From Eubacterium sp. (lineage in GTDB: Bacteria; Bacillota; Clostridia; Lachnospirales; Lachnospiraceae): DNA of 64,000 nt. Below the pieces are notes generated by a model, which worked only from the letters and a program-made list of their open reading frames with translations, did not search any database and was not told where the DNA came from. The stretch is taken from contig JAAWJJ010000013.1 of the NCBI GenBank assembly GCA_022796875.1, positions 1-64,000 on the forward strand, in the 5' to 3' direction. Both the position numbers and the translations under genes were made by a program. Positions 33,180 through 42,383 of the stretch are shown one piece after another (positions within the stretch are counted from its first letter, which is position 1; each line of letters starts with the position of its first letter).

Positions 33180-35099
33180 ATGGATAATCTGGGCGAGGCT
33201 TATTGTAATCTGGGAATGGAGTTATTTGAAGCCGGAGAATATGAACGGTCTGTGCAAAATTTGATAAAAGCTTTTGAGGCGGGGTATCGAAAAGAAGATA
33301 TTCTGGAGCATTTGTATGCATGCCTTGTTTTACCGAATGAAGATGAATTTAGAAATAATTATTCCGTCAATTGCCTGGAAATCAGTCAATTGCCTTATGA
33401 AAATCTTTCGCTGGATTTTATTCCTGTTTCTGAGAGGAAATTTTATATATTTGACCGGGAGCAGCAAAAGTTTCAGGGGATTTTTGAATTAGAGGAAGAG
33501 CCGGTACAGGGGAAAGAAACAGAGTTCCAGAGTGTTCTTTATACGGATTTGTGGGATATCCGCGAAGTACTTTCCGACTGGAAAGAAAGGGAATGGGATA
33601 CCGTCTATCTGGTGTTGAATGAACTGGAACCAAAATTTGCGTCATTTTTGAAACTTCCCCGGTTCAAGGAGCTGTATCTTCAGAAAGTAGTCGCTTTCAA
33701 AAATGAGCGGTTAATGTACGCTTTTTTTGAATATTATAATGAGTTTTATCTTCCGAAGACACTGATATCTTCTCAAAGCCAAAAATATTTATCGCTGATA
33801 AAAGAACTGCATGGAAAGAGAATACATTGCGCCCAAAAAGAAAGAAAAAATATATTTTTATCTGTTTGCATCCCAAGCTACAACAGGGGCAGCGTTGCGC
33901 TGGCCAACGTGAAGCGTATCCTGCAATGTCCATATGATATGGAGGTCGAAGTCGTTGTGTCAAATAACGGTTCCACAAAAGATACGGAAGGGTATCAGGA
34001 AATCAGTGAAATGGATGACGCAAGGATTAAATATCATGAATTCAGTGAAAATCAGGGTTATGCGACGAATGTGATTAAAGTATTGGAAATGGCCGGCGGT
34101 GATTATGCGGTTATTGCCAGCGATGAAGATTTTATTATTTTAGAACATTTACAGGAATTTTTGTCTTATATCAGAGCAAACATGAACGGCGGTTTATTCG
34201 TGGCCGGCGGCATCGGGCCGAATATGCGCATATCCCAAAACATAATCCATAAATCGGGATCGGAAGCAATTACAGCGGCCATGAATTTGAATTATATTAC
34301 CGGCATTACTTATAACATGAAATTATTACATGAAATAGATGCGTTTCGTTTCATTGCGTCTATGAGGGGAAATAGATTTCTGGAACCATACGTACATATG
34401 GTATTTGCAATGTTAGCCGGTAAGTATGCGGATTTTCACAAGGCGGAAATTTTATTATGGGATGCCCGGGACAAAACGGAGCCGGGGCAGGAGAAAAAGA
34501 ACGGAATCTTAAGTTACATGTTTCCGGAAAACAGAATCATCCAGTGCAAAGAAGTATTGGAAATCCTTCAAAAAGGTCTTTTGGTTAACGGAGAAGACTT
34601 TATCAGTTTCTTTTTGGAACGGTTTCAGAAAACGTATTACCTTTTGCAGCTCGCTTATACAGCGTTTGAGGATTTAAAAAGGAATTATACATGGGAAGAT
34701 ATTTGTTTCTATTTATATCGTGAAAATATGAAGTATATAAATGAATTTCCTTTTATGCTGACAGTGGAAGGAAAAGAACGTTTGCAGGAACTGGCAAAGG
34801 AGATTTTCCTGGAATACTTATGCAGAGAGGCGCTGCTTTCGGGTTTATCCCCGGAAGAAAGGCGGAAGAAAGAAGTTCTTCATCAGTTGATTAAAATTGA
34901 GCTTGAGGGTTATGGGGGAAGTATTATAAAAAGTTCCTACCGGTTTCTTGCAGAGTTCATTGGCAAAGAAGAGTCTTTTCTGCTGGCCTGTGAAGAGGAA
35001 GCAGTCACACATTCTCATATTATTGCATATTTGCATGAAATGTATTGGAAAGACGTTGAAGCAAAAAAGAACATGGATATTGAAGCGTGGGACGCATAG
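33180..35099 (+). CDS. Glycosyltransferase family 2 protein with extra N-terminal and C-terminal parts
   Basis: 639 residues from ATG 33180 (AAAGGAG upstream; an ATG at 33162 is less likely). Residues 1-45 look like a TPR-type helix pair (LGEAYCNLGMELFEAGEYERSVQNLIKAFEAGY). About 45-220 is unrecognised. A GT-A domain starts near 223: FLSVCIPSYNRGSVALANVKRIL, EVEVVVSNNGSTKDTEG and DYAVIASDEDFI, the last in the metal-binding position. The helical C-terminus of about 250 residues is unassigned. Likely adds a sugar in the flagellin glycan. It is the bridge between the legionaminate genes and the CDP-dideoxyhexose genes. Confidence 0.85.
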   Translation: MDNLGEAYCNLGMELFEAGEYERSVQNLIKAFEAGYRKEDILEHLYACLVLPNEDEFRNNYSVNCLEISQLPYENLSLDFIPVSERKFYIFDREQQKFQGIFELEEEPVQGKETEFQSVLYTDLWDIREVLSDWKEREWDTVYLVLNELEPKFASFLKLPRFKELYLQKVVAFKNERLMYAFFEYYNEFYLPKTLISSQSQKYLSLIKELHGKRIHCAQKERKNIFLSVCIPSYNRGSVALANVKRILQCPYDMEVEVVVSNNGSTKDTEGYQEISEMDDARIKYHEFSENQGYATNVIKVLEMAGGDYAVIASDEDFIILEHLQEFLSYIRANMNGGLFVAGGIGPNMRISQNIIHKSGSEAITAAMNLNYITGITYNMKLLHEIDAFRFIASMRGNRFLEPYVHMVFAMLAGKYADFHKAEILLWDARDKTEPGQEKKNGILSYMFPENRIIQCKEVLEILQKGLLVNGEDFISFFLERFQKTYYLLQLAYTAFEDLKRNYTWEDICFYLYRENMKYINEFPFMLTVEGKERLQELAKEIFLEYLCREALLSGLSPEERRKKEVLHQLIKIELEGYGGSIIKSSYRFLAEFIGKEESFLLACEEEAVTHSHIIAYLHEMYWKDVEAKKNMDIEAWDA

Positions 35100-35125
35100 C
35101 CATGTTTTCGGGAGGAAGATCGGAT

Positions 35126-36055
35126 ATGATATTACTGACAGGTGCAACAGGGTTTCTGGGAAGCAATCTTTTAAAAAAATTGCTTGACGACGGGCAGGAA
35201 GTCTGCTGTATTAAGCGGAACAAGTCGGACTGCAGGCGAATAGAAAAAGTGAAAAATGCGTGTGTCTGGTATGATTTGGAAACAGAGCCGGCAGAGCGGA
35301 TTTTTCAGGATCATAAGATAGAACTTGTGATCCATTGTGCGACGGATTACGGGAGGAACGAAGCCGACTATTTTAAAGTGTATCAGACAAACGTGTTTTT
35401 TCCATTAAAACTGCTGGAGTGTGCCGTGAAATATGGCTGTAAATATTTTATCAATACAGATACGTTTTCCGTGAAAATGATAGATTATCTGTGGCGGGAT
35501 TCCATGCCTTTATACAGGGATACCTACCACAAGTCAAAGTATCTTTTTACGCATATTGCAAAGGATTATTTAGATAAATGGGATATTGCGTTTATCAATC
35601 TTCAGCTGGAGCATATTTACGGGCCGGATGACGGGGAAGGAAAATTTGTCAGTTATGTTCTGGATAATCTGCAGAAGTGTGCAGATCAGATAGAGCTGAC
35701 AGAGGGAAAACAAATCCGTGACTGGATTTATTTGGATGATGTGGTAGAAGCATATACGGCGGTAGTCAATCAACGGCAAAAGTTTGCAAAAGGGAAGTTT
35801 CATCAGTTAGAGGTGGGAACCGGTGTCGGCACAAGTTTACGCGAATTTGTAGAAACGGCGAAAAAAGTAACAAACAGTACGACAAAGCTTCTGTTTGGGG
35901 CAAAAAGTATGCAGCATGGAGAACTGCCTTGCTCCCGGGCGGATAACCGGAAGCTGACGGAGCTTGGCTGGCAGCCTGGATATAATATTGAAGATGGGAT
36001 AAGGGCCATTCTAAAATCGAAAAATAATAGGAGGAGCAGAGGGAATGACCTCTGA
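35126..36055 (+). CDS. NAD-dependent epimerase/dehydratase (SDR), candidate CDP-sugar 4-ketoreductase
   Basis: 309 residues from ATG 35126, set by GGGAGGA 10 nt upstream (the frame is open upstream into the previous gene). The extended SDR pattern is present: MILLTGATGFLGSNLLKKLL, the ELVIHCATDYGR strand, and a Tyr-Lys pair in YRDTYHKSKYLF. DWIYLDDVVEAY and the end of the protein also fit. It precedes rfbF by 10 nt and so belongs to the CDP-sugar group. It is one of two SDR proteins that could reduce the 4-keto group of the CDP-3,6-dideoxyhexose. Direction and product cannot be told by eye. Confidence 0.85.
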   Translation: MILLTGATGFLGSNLLKKLLDDGQEVCCIKRNKSDCRRIEKVKNACVWYDLETEPAERIFQDHKIELVIHCATDYGRNEADYFKVYQTNVFFPLKLLECAVKYGCKYFINTDTFSVKMIDYLWRDSMPLYRDTYHKSKYLFTHIAKDYLDKWDIAFINLQLEHIYGPDDGEGKFVSYVLDNLQKCADQIELTEGKQIRDWIYLDDVVEAYTAVVNQRQKFAKGKFHQLEVGTGVGTSLREFVETAKKVTNSTTKLLFGAKSMQHGELPCSRADNRKLTELGWQPGYNIEDGIRAILKSKNNRRSRGNDL

Positions 36056-36064
36056 AAGAAAAGG

Positions 36065-36844
36065 ATGAAAGTTATTATTTTAGCAGGCGGATATGGAACC
36101 CGGATATCTGAGGAAAGCCATTTAAGGCCGAAGCCTATGATTGAGATTGGCGGGATGCCGATCCTGTGGCATATCATGAAACTTTATTCCCATTACGGTT
36201 TTCACGAATTTGTGATCTGCGCAGGTTATAAACAGTATGTGATTAAGGAGTATTTTTCCAATTATTTTTTACATAAAAGCGATATTACCTTTAATTTTAC
36301 CGGTGAAAATAGGCAAATGACAATCCACAATAATTCCGCGGAGCCGTGGGAAGTGACGGTTGTGGATACCGGGCTTGACACTATGACCGGAGGGCGGGTA
36401 AAACGCGTAAAGGACTATTTAAACAACGAAACGTTTATGGTGACTTATGGCGACGGTGTTTCCAATATTAATATAAGAGAATTGCTGGAATTTCACCAAA
36501 AGCATGGAAAACGGATGACGCTGACAGGCATACAGCCGGAAGGGCGTTTTGGGGTCATGGATTTTATGGACGGCGGCGGCGTACGGTCTTTCCGGGAAAA
36601 GAGGAAAGAGGACAGCGGCTGGATCAACGGCGGGTTTATCGTCTGTGAACCGGAAGTTCTGGATTACATTGTCGATGATACCATAATGTTAGAAAAAGAA
36701 CCTATGGAACAGCTGGCAGCCGAAGGGGAGCTTATGTGTTACAGACATTCCGGGTTCTGGCAGTGTATGGATACTCTGCGCGACAAAGAAAAACTGGAAA
36801 AGCTGTGGCAGGAAAGAAAGGCGCCATGGAAAGTTTGGGAATAG
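36065..36844 (+). CDS. rfbF: Glucose-1-phosphate cytidylyltransferase
   Basis: 259 residues. Makes CDP-glucose from CTP and glucose-1-phosphate, the first step to CDP-3,6-dideoxyhexoses. Motifs: VIILAGGYGTRISEESHLRPKPMIEIGGMPILWHIMKLY, HEFVICAGYKQYVIKEYF, VKDYLNNETFMVTYGDGVSNI, and GWINGGFIVCEPEVLDYI with the GFWQCMDTLRDKEKLE ending typical of RfbF. Length matches. It is tightly followed by rfbH (10 nt gap). Confidence 0.95.
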   Translation: MKVIILAGGYGTRISEESHLRPKPMIEIGGMPILWHIMKLYSHYGFHEFVICAGYKQYVIKEYFSNYFLHKSDITFNFTGENRQMTIHNNSAEPWEVTVVDTGLDTMTGGRVKRVKDYLNNETFMVTYGDGVSNINIRELLEFHQKHGKRMTLTGIQPEGRFGVMDFMDGGGVRSFREKRKEDSGWINGGFIVCEPEVLDYIVDDTIMLEKEPMEQLAAEGELMCYRHSGFWQCMDTLRDKEKLEKLWQERKAPWKVWE

Positions 36845-36854
36845 GAGATTTCAT

Positions 36855-38201
36855 ATGTTTGAGAAAAAGACAGAGCAGCAGGCCAGGGAGGAAATTTTAT
36901 CCATGGTGGAGGAATATTGTAATAAATTTCACCGCAGGAAAGAATATACGGCGGGCGGCCGCATCCCATATGCGTCGCGGGTATATGACAGCCGGGAAAT
37001 GTGCAATCTTGTGGACAGCGCGTTGGAGTTCTGGCTGACGGCCGGGAGGTACACCGCGGAGTTTGAACAAAAACTGGCGCGGTATTTAGGCGTTAAATAC
37101 TGCACGCTTGTAAATTCCGGTTCATCTGCAAATTTATGTGCGTTTATGGCCCTGACTTCCCCGCTTTTAAAAGAGCGCCAGGTACGCCCTGGGGATGAAA
37201 TGATAACAGTTGCGGCAGGGTTTCCGACCACAATTACCCCAGCCATTCAATTTGGGGTGATTCCGGTATTTGTGGATATTACTATCCCGCAATATAATAT
37301 CGACGTTTCCAAACTGGAAGCGGCGCTTTCCGATAAAACGAAAGTCGTTATGGCGGCGCACACATTAGGAAACCCGTTTGACTTGTCAACGGTTAAGAAG
37401 TTCTGTGAGGAACACGGATTGTGGCTGATCGAGGACAATTGCGATGCGTTAGGTACAAAATATACTTTGAATGGGGAAGAACGGTTTACCGGAACGATCG
37501 GCGACATCGGCACCTCCAGTTTCTATCCGCCGCACCATATCACAATGGGGGAAGGCGGAGCCGTCTATACGGATCATCCTCTCTTACATAAATGTATCCG
37601 TTCCCTGCGCGACTGGGGACGTGACTGCAGTTGTGCGTCCGGGCAGGATAATTTGTGCGGGCATCGTTTTGACAGGCAATATGGAGAATTACCGGCGGGA
37701 TACGACCATAAATACGTATATTCCCATTTTGGTTACAACCTGAAAGCGACGGACCTCCAGGCAGCTATCGGATGTGCGCAGATTGATAAATTTCCGTCTT
37801 TTGTAGAAAAAAGAAGAAAAAATTTCCATCGCTTGTATGAGCAATTAGCCGATTTGTCGGACGATCTGATACTTCCGGAACCATGTGAAAATTCTACGCC
37901 AAGCTGGTTTGGGTTTTTGATTACCTGTAAAAAAGGGATCGACCGGAACCGGATCGTGGGGTATATGGAGAGCCGCGGTATTCAGACAAGGATGTTATTT
38001 GCGGGCAATCTGATCAAGCACCCGTGCTTTGACCAGATGCGGGAAGCGAAAGAAGGGTACCGGGTGGTCGGGGAACTGACCAATACGGACAGGGTAATGA
38101 GCGATACTTTTTGGATAGGCGTCTACCCGGGAATGACGGACGCTATGATAGACGATATGGCGCAGGCAGTCCATGATGCAGTAAAAGAAGGTAAAGGGTG
38201 A
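36855..38201 (+). CDS. rfbH: CDP-4-keto-6-deoxyglucose 3-dehydrase (RfbH/AscC/E1)
   Basis: 448-residue member of the PLP aminotransferase fold that removes the C3 hydroxyl using PMP and an iron-sulphur cluster. The usual PLP lysine is replaced by His in SSFYPPHHITMGEGGAV, the hallmark of E1. Cysteines for the [2Fe-2S] cluster are in RDWGRDCSCASGQDNLCG. Other family motifs are TLVNSGSSANLCAFMAL, VAAHTLGNPFDL and WLIEDNCDALGTKY. The reaction needs a reductase partner (E3, RfbI/AscD), which is not in this window. Upstream and downstream genes give CDP-glucose and the 4,6-dehydratase. Confidence 0.95.
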   Translation: MFEKKTEQQAREEILSMVEEYCNKFHRRKEYTAGGRIPYASRVYDSREMCNLVDSALEFWLTAGRYTAEFEQKLARYLGVKYCTLVNSGSSANLCAFMALTSPLLKERQVRPGDEMITVAAGFPTTITPAIQFGVIPVFVDITIPQYNIDVSKLEAALSDKTKVVMAAHTLGNPFDLSTVKKFCEEHGLWLIEDNCDALGTKYTLNGEERFTGTIGDIGTSSFYPPHHITMGEGGAVYTDHPLLHKCIRSLRDWGRDCSCASGQDNLCGHRFDRQYGELPAGYDHKYVYSHFGYNLKATDLQAAIGCAQIDKFPSFVEKRRKNFHRLYEQLADLSDDLILPEPCENSTPSWFGFLITCKKGIDRNRIVGYMESRGIQTRMLFAGNLIKHPCFDQMREAKEGYRVVGELTNTDRVMSDTFWIGVYPGMTDAMIDDMAQAVHDAVKEGKG

Positions 38202-38205
38202 AAAA

Positions 38206-39132
38206 ATGAATGTAATCGTCACAGGAAGCACCGGTTTTGCAGGCCGGGAGTTAGTAGCGGAATTACTACGGCAGAAAGACCATGTCACGGTTCTTGTCAG
38301 AAACCGGCGGCATATTCCGGAAGAATGGACGGGAACAGTCCGCGTGGTTGAGGCGTCCATGGAACAGTATGCGGATTTGGAGAGGGAAGATTTTGCCGGA
38401 GAAGAGGCTGACCTGTTCTTCCATTTGGCCTGGAACGGCACTTCCGGCAGCCTGCGGGCGGATATTCCGGCGCAGCTTCAGAATGTACAAAGTACGTGTG
38501 ACGCTGTTTTTCTGGCACGGAAATTAAATTGCAAAAGATTTGTCAATGCCGGGAGCATTATGGAGTATGAAGCGATGCAATACCTTCCGTCCGAAGAGGC
38601 GGATCCCGGAATGGGATATATTTACAGCACGGCAAAACTGACCGCCGATTTCATGGCGAAGACAGTGGCTGCGAACCAGCGTATGGATTATATAAATGTC
38701 ATAATTTCCAATATATATGGGCCCGGCGAGCGGTCCGCACGGTTTATAAATACCACAGTCCGGAAGATGCTTAAGAATGAAACGATAGAACTGACCCACG
38801 GACGGCAGTTATATGATTTTATTTATATTACGGATGCTGTAAAAGAGATGATATCAGCCGGAAAAAAGGGCGTATGCAACGGCAGTTATTATATAGGGAA
38901 CGGTAAACCGAAGCAGTTAAAGGATTTTATTTTACAGATGAAAGAAGTCCTGAAAAGCGAATCGGAGCTTCAGTTCGGGAAAATACCGTTCAAAGGGGCG
39001 CTGCTTTCTTATCAGGAATTTGATACGGAAAAGACGCTGAACTTAGGTTACGAGCCTGAAGTTACGTTTGAGCAGGGAATAGCGCTGCTCAAAGATTGGA
39101 TGATAGGAGAAGAACATGAATACAGATTTTGA
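38206..39132 (+). CDS. SDR-family CDP-3,6-dideoxyhexose reductase/epimerase candidate
   Basis: 308 residues. NAD(P) binding VIVTGSTGFAGRELVAELL, a DLFFHLAWNGTSGSL strand, NAGSIMEYEAM with IYSTAKLTAD as the Tyr-Lys pair, and IISNIYGPGERSARFINTTVRKML. Similar proteins complete CDP-abequose, -paratose or -ascarylose by reducing the 4-keto group. Because a 5-epimerase-like gene overlaps it by 17 nt, an AscF-like role (CDP-ascarylose synthase) is the most attractive. Which stereoisomer is formed is unknown. GTGAAAAA precedes the ATG 4 nt after the rfbH stop. Confidence 0.86.
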   Translation: MNVIVTGSTGFAGRELVAELLRQKDHVTVLVRNRRHIPEEWTGTVRVVEASMEQYADLEREDFAGEEADLFFHLAWNGTSGSLRADIPAQLQNVQSTCDAVFLARKLNCKRFVNAGSIMEYEAMQYLPSEEADPGMGYIYSTAKLTADFMAKTVAANQRMDYINVIISNIYGPGERSARFINTTVRKMLKNETIELTHGRQLYDFIYITDAVKEMISAGKKGVCNGSYYIGNGKPKQLKDFILQMKEVLKSESELQFGKIPFKGALLSYQEFDTEKTLNLGYEPEVTFEQGIALLKDWMIGEEHEYRF

Positions 39133-39676
39133 AATAAAGGAGTTGGAGTTAAAGGGGGTAAAGCTGGTCACGCCTTTTTATGTAGAGGATAACCGGGGGT
39201 ACTTTTTGAAGAATTATGAAAAGGATGTTTTTGAGTCATTGGGACTTCCGGCAGATGTTCATGAAGATTTTGAATCGTATTCGAAGAAAGGGGTTATCCG
39301 CGGCCTGCATTTTCAAACGCGGCAGCCGCAGGGAAAGCTGGTACGGGCAATCAGAGGGGAAATACATGATATTGTGGTGGATTTACGTAAAGGTTCCGAA
39401 TCGTTCGGCCGGAATCTGGATGTAATATTGACGGAAGAAAACCATAAGATGCTGTGGGTTCCGGCAGGATTTGCACACGGGTTTGAAGTCCTTTCGGAAG
39501 ATGCGGTCATGTCCTATAAATGTTTCGGGCGCTACCTTAAAGGTTACGACGCGGGAATCCGTTGGAATGATGAAGACCTTTCGCTGAAGTGGCAGACAGA
39601 TGCGCCTGTTTTGTCAGAGCGGGATGCCGGGCTAATGACATTCCGGGAGTTTTCCGAACAATATTCAGGATTATAG
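39116..39676 (+). CDS. RmlC-like sugar epimerase, AscE candidate
   Basis: 186-residue cupin epimerase: VTPFYVEDNRGYFLKNYEKDVFESL, DVHEDFESYSKKGVIRGLHFQTRQPQGKLVRAIRGEIHDIVVDLRKGS, then WVPAGFAHGFEVLSEDAVMSYKCF. The active-site His (RGLHFQ) and Tyr/Asp residues of RmlC enzymes are present. No other dTDP-rhamnose gene (rmlA, rmlB, rmlD) is near. RfbF, RfbG and RfbH surround it, and AscE of Yersinia is an RmlC relative of this size that epimerises C5 in the CDP-ascarylose pathway. That assignment is inferred. The gene starts inside the preceding one. Confidence 0.87.
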   Translation: MNTDFEIKELELKGVKLVTPFYVEDNRGYFLKNYEKDVFESLGLPADVHEDFESYSKKGVIRGLHFQTRQPQGKLVRAIRGEIHDIVVDLRKGSESFGRNLDVILTEENHKMLWVPAGFAHGFEVLSEDAVMSYKCFGRYLKGYDAGIRWNDEDLSLKWQTDAPVLSERDAGLMTFREFSEQYSGL

Positions 39677-39688
39677 GAGGCGGAAAAA

Positions 39689-40759
39689 ATGGAACTTTCA
39701 TTTTTTAAGGGAAAAACAGTATTCATTACAGGCCATACCGGTTTCAAAGGCTCCTGGATGTGCCAGGTATTAATGATGGCCGGGGCGGACGTTGTCGGGT
39801 ATGCATTGGAACCGCCGACAAACCCTAGCTTATTTCGGCTTTGCGGCCTGCAGGAAAAAATGACTTCCATTTACGGGGATGTGCGCGACCTGTCCCATTT
39901 AAAACAGGCTTTTGAAGATACCCGGCCGGAGATCGTAATACATATGGCTGCGCAGCCATTAGTCCGCGAGTCTTATATTAATCCGGTGTATACGTATGAA
40001 ACCAATGTCCTGGGAACGGTGAATGTGCTGGAATGTGTGAGGCTGTCGTCTTCCGTAAAGTCTTTTGTAAATGTTACGACGGATAAAGTATATCTGAACA
40101 AAGAATGGGAATGGGGATATCGGGAAAATGATGAGTTAAATGGTTTTGATCCGTATTCCAATTCCAAATCATGCGCGGAGCTGGCGACCAGCAGTTACAT
40201 AAATTCTTTTCTAAAGGAAAAAGGAACGGCGGTTTCTACGGTGCGGGCAGGGAATGTCATCGGCGGCGGCGATTTTGCCAAAGACCGGATTATACCTGAC
40301 TGCGTACGTGCAGCGGAAGCCGGAAAAGAAATGATCGTAAGAAATCCCTACTCCGTACGTCCGTATGAACATGTTTTGGAACCGGTTGCAGCCTATCTGA
40401 TGATTGCGCAAAAACAATACGAGGACCAAAAGTACAGCGGAAACTATAATATCGGGCCGGAAGAGAGCGACTGCCGTTCCACAGGGGAGATTGTCGATTT
40501 GTTTTGCCGGCTATGGAAAGAACGGACGGGAAAAGATATGACATGGAAAAATCTCCATGACGGCGGCCCTCATGAAGCCAATTTTTTGAAGCTGGATTGT
40601 TCAAAGATAAAAATAATGTTTCAATGGCATCCCCGCTGGACGATAGAAGACGCCGTGAAAAAAACAATAGAGTGGGCCAGCGTATACCTGGACGGAGGCG
40701 ATGTGGCGCAGTGCGCCAGACAGCAGATCAAGGAATATTTCGGTTCGGGAACATTTTGA
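39689..40759 (+). CDS. rfbG: CDP-glucose 4,6-dehydratase
   Basis: 356 residues. NAD-dependent SDR making CDP-4-keto-6-deoxyglucose, the substrate of RfbH. Motifs: GKTVFITGHTGFKGSWMCQVL, VVGYALEPPTNPSLF, MTSIYGDVRDLSHL, IHMAAQPLVRESYINPVYTYETNVLGTVNVLE, VNVTTDKVYLNKEWEWGYRENDELNGFDPYSNSKSCAEL, and RAGNVIGGGDFAKDRIIPDC. These are diagnostic for RfbG. GGAGGCGG precedes the ATG. It is last in the CDP-sugar group. Confidence 0.96.
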   Translation: MELSFFKGKTVFITGHTGFKGSWMCQVLMMAGADVVGYALEPPTNPSLFRLCGLQEKMTSIYGDVRDLSHLKQAFEDTRPEIVIHMAAQPLVRESYINPVYTYETNVLGTVNVLECVRLSSSVKSFVNVTTDKVYLNKEWEWGYRENDELNGFDPYSNSKSCAELATSSYINSFLKEKGTAVSTVRAGNVIGGGDFAKDRIIPDCVRAAEAGKEMIVRNPYSVRPYEHVLEPVAAYLMIAQKQYEDQKYSGNYNIGPEESDCRSTGEIVDLFCRLWKERTGKDMTWKNLHDGGPHEANFLKLDCSKIKIMFQWHPRWTIEDAVKKTIEWASVYLDGGDVAQCARQQIKEYFGSGTF

Positions 40760-40776
40760 CGGAAAGCAGGAAAAAG

Positions 40777-42216
40777 ATGGAAAAAAACGTAATATTCAGT
40801 ATATTTATGTGTGCAAGGAATACGGAGGACACGCTTCCTCACGCAATAGAATCAGTAAAAATACAAACCTGCAAAGACTGGGAAATGATTATCATTGACA
40901 ACGGAAGCACGGACGGGACCTGGCAGCTTATCCAGGCGGCTATGGAGCAGGACTCCCGGGTTAAAGGAATACATCTGGATCAGGGCGTTGGCTGGCCGAA
41001 AGGCGCAAGTATCTGTATGGAGTATGCATCTGGGGAATATATGACGTTTTTGGCGGCAGACGATTTCCTTTTGGGTCCCGGGAGTTTGCAGGCGATCAAA
41101 AATGCACTGCCGGAAAAACCGGATATGGTTTTCTGCGGGCATGCATCCGTCCAGTTAGCCGGTAATATGTACCGCATCGGCGGCGGAATCATTCCGGAAA
41201 AAAGAATGTATACAGGGGAAGATAAAATTTCCGACCTGTTTGAAATCATGGGGACGCTTTACTACAATTCTTTTTTTCATTTTATTAGCCTGGAACTGTT
41301 ACGGAAGAACGGCATTAATTTTTATGAGCCGTTTTATGCGGATTATGAGGGAGTGACGGAGGCCATCTGCAAGGCGTCAAAAATTGCCGTAGTAAACCAT
41401 GCGGTGTACGCCCTGACTGCAAATACTTCACAGACCGCAGGGACATCGACCTGGAAAGATTATGTGATGCAATGGAGGAGCGTGAGAAACACTTTAGTGG
41501 AAAAAGGGCGTTACAGTAAAGAAAAACTCAAATACATAGCTGTGAGAATATTTAACAATAATATGGCTATTTTAAAAAGCATCTGTTTTGAAGAAAAAGT
41601 CCGGGATAAAGAAATGAACGACATGGTTGTTTCTTACGCCGAAAGATGCAGATTTCTGGAAAATCTCCTGAATCAGAAAGAAACGGTAGAAACGTTTTAT
41701 TTTGCCGGAAGACAGTATTATGCAGAAGGCATTTTTGAATATATGAAACATATATATGCACAATACAGAAAGCTGGAGGCTCCTGCCGGAATCCCTCTGA
41801 AAACGAAATGGATGGACAGGCTTATAGAAGGGTTATGCGTTTATGACGGAGAATATTATGTAAATAGAACAACGTTTTGTAAACAAGATTATGAAGAGGT
41901 ATGCGCTGCGCTGGCAGATGAAAGTAATACAGGCACGTTTGGGTATGAGCTGGCTGCGTCTATGAAAGAATTTGTAACAGAGGATACTGCATATTTGTGG
42001 CATACGATATCTGAAACATATATAAACCGGATGCAAAAGCAGATATATGAGCTGTTATTCTTGGCAATTGAAATAAAAAAACGCGGCAGAGCAGCGGAGG
42101 TTGTTGAGATTGTAAAAGAAAGTATGGAGATTTTGCAGGAAATTCGCGCATATTTGTCCGAACAGCAATTGGGGCGCATTACGGATGATATAAAAATGGT
42201 TTTAGGCGGAGTGTAG
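40777..42216 (+). CDS. Family 2 glycosyltransferase
   Basis: 479 residues from ATG 40777; the frame is open into rfbG but those starts lack a ribosome site. GT-A core: NVIFSIFMCARNTEDTLPHAIESV, WEMIIIDNGSTDGTW, EYMTFLAADDFLL (DxD-like) and FVNF-like EPFYADYEGVTEAI. The last 250 residues are helical and unassigned. Coming straight after the CDP-sugar genes, it could transfer the 3,6-dideoxyhexose; this is a guess. The gap after it (42217-42383) shows nothing clear. Confidence 0.9.
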   Translation: MEKNVIFSIFMCARNTEDTLPHAIESVKIQTCKDWEMIIIDNGSTDGTWQLIQAAMEQDSRVKGIHLDQGVGWPKGASICMEYASGEYMTFLAADDFLLGPGSLQAIKNALPEKPDMVFCGHASVQLAGNMYRIGGGIIPEKRMYTGEDKISDLFEIMGTLYYNSFFHFISLELLRKNGINFYEPFYADYEGVTEAICKASKIAVVNHAVYALTANTSQTAGTSTWKDYVMQWRSVRNTLVEKGRYSKEKLKYIAVRIFNNNMAILKSICFEEKVRDKEMNDMVVSYAERCRFLENLLNQKETVETFYFAGRQYYAEGIFEYMKHIYAQYRKLEAPAGIPLKTKWMDRLIEGLCVYDGEYYVNRTTFCKQDYEEVCAALADESNTGTFGYELAASMKEFVTEDTAYLWHTISETYINRMQKQIYELLFLAIEIKKRGRAAEVVEIVKESMEILQEIRAYLSEQQLGRITDDIKMVLGGV

Positions 42217-42383
42217 TTTGCGGCATGGATGCATGGATAAAGAGTTTTGAAACAGGATATCTTTTTCTAAACAATTACTGTCAAACAGTCGATACATATA
42301 AAATAACTTTGAGAAAGTAACTTTGGGAAAGCAAAAGAAGTGATATCGCCCTATTGTTTGCATGACAGGAAATTCGTGAATTT

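Noticed and set aside
39116..39676. RmlC-like gene as part of dTDP-rhamnose synthesis
   Set aside because: No rmlA, rmlB or rmlD lies nearby, while rfbF, rfbG and rfbH surround it; the CDP-sugar reading fits better, although dTDP use is not excluded.
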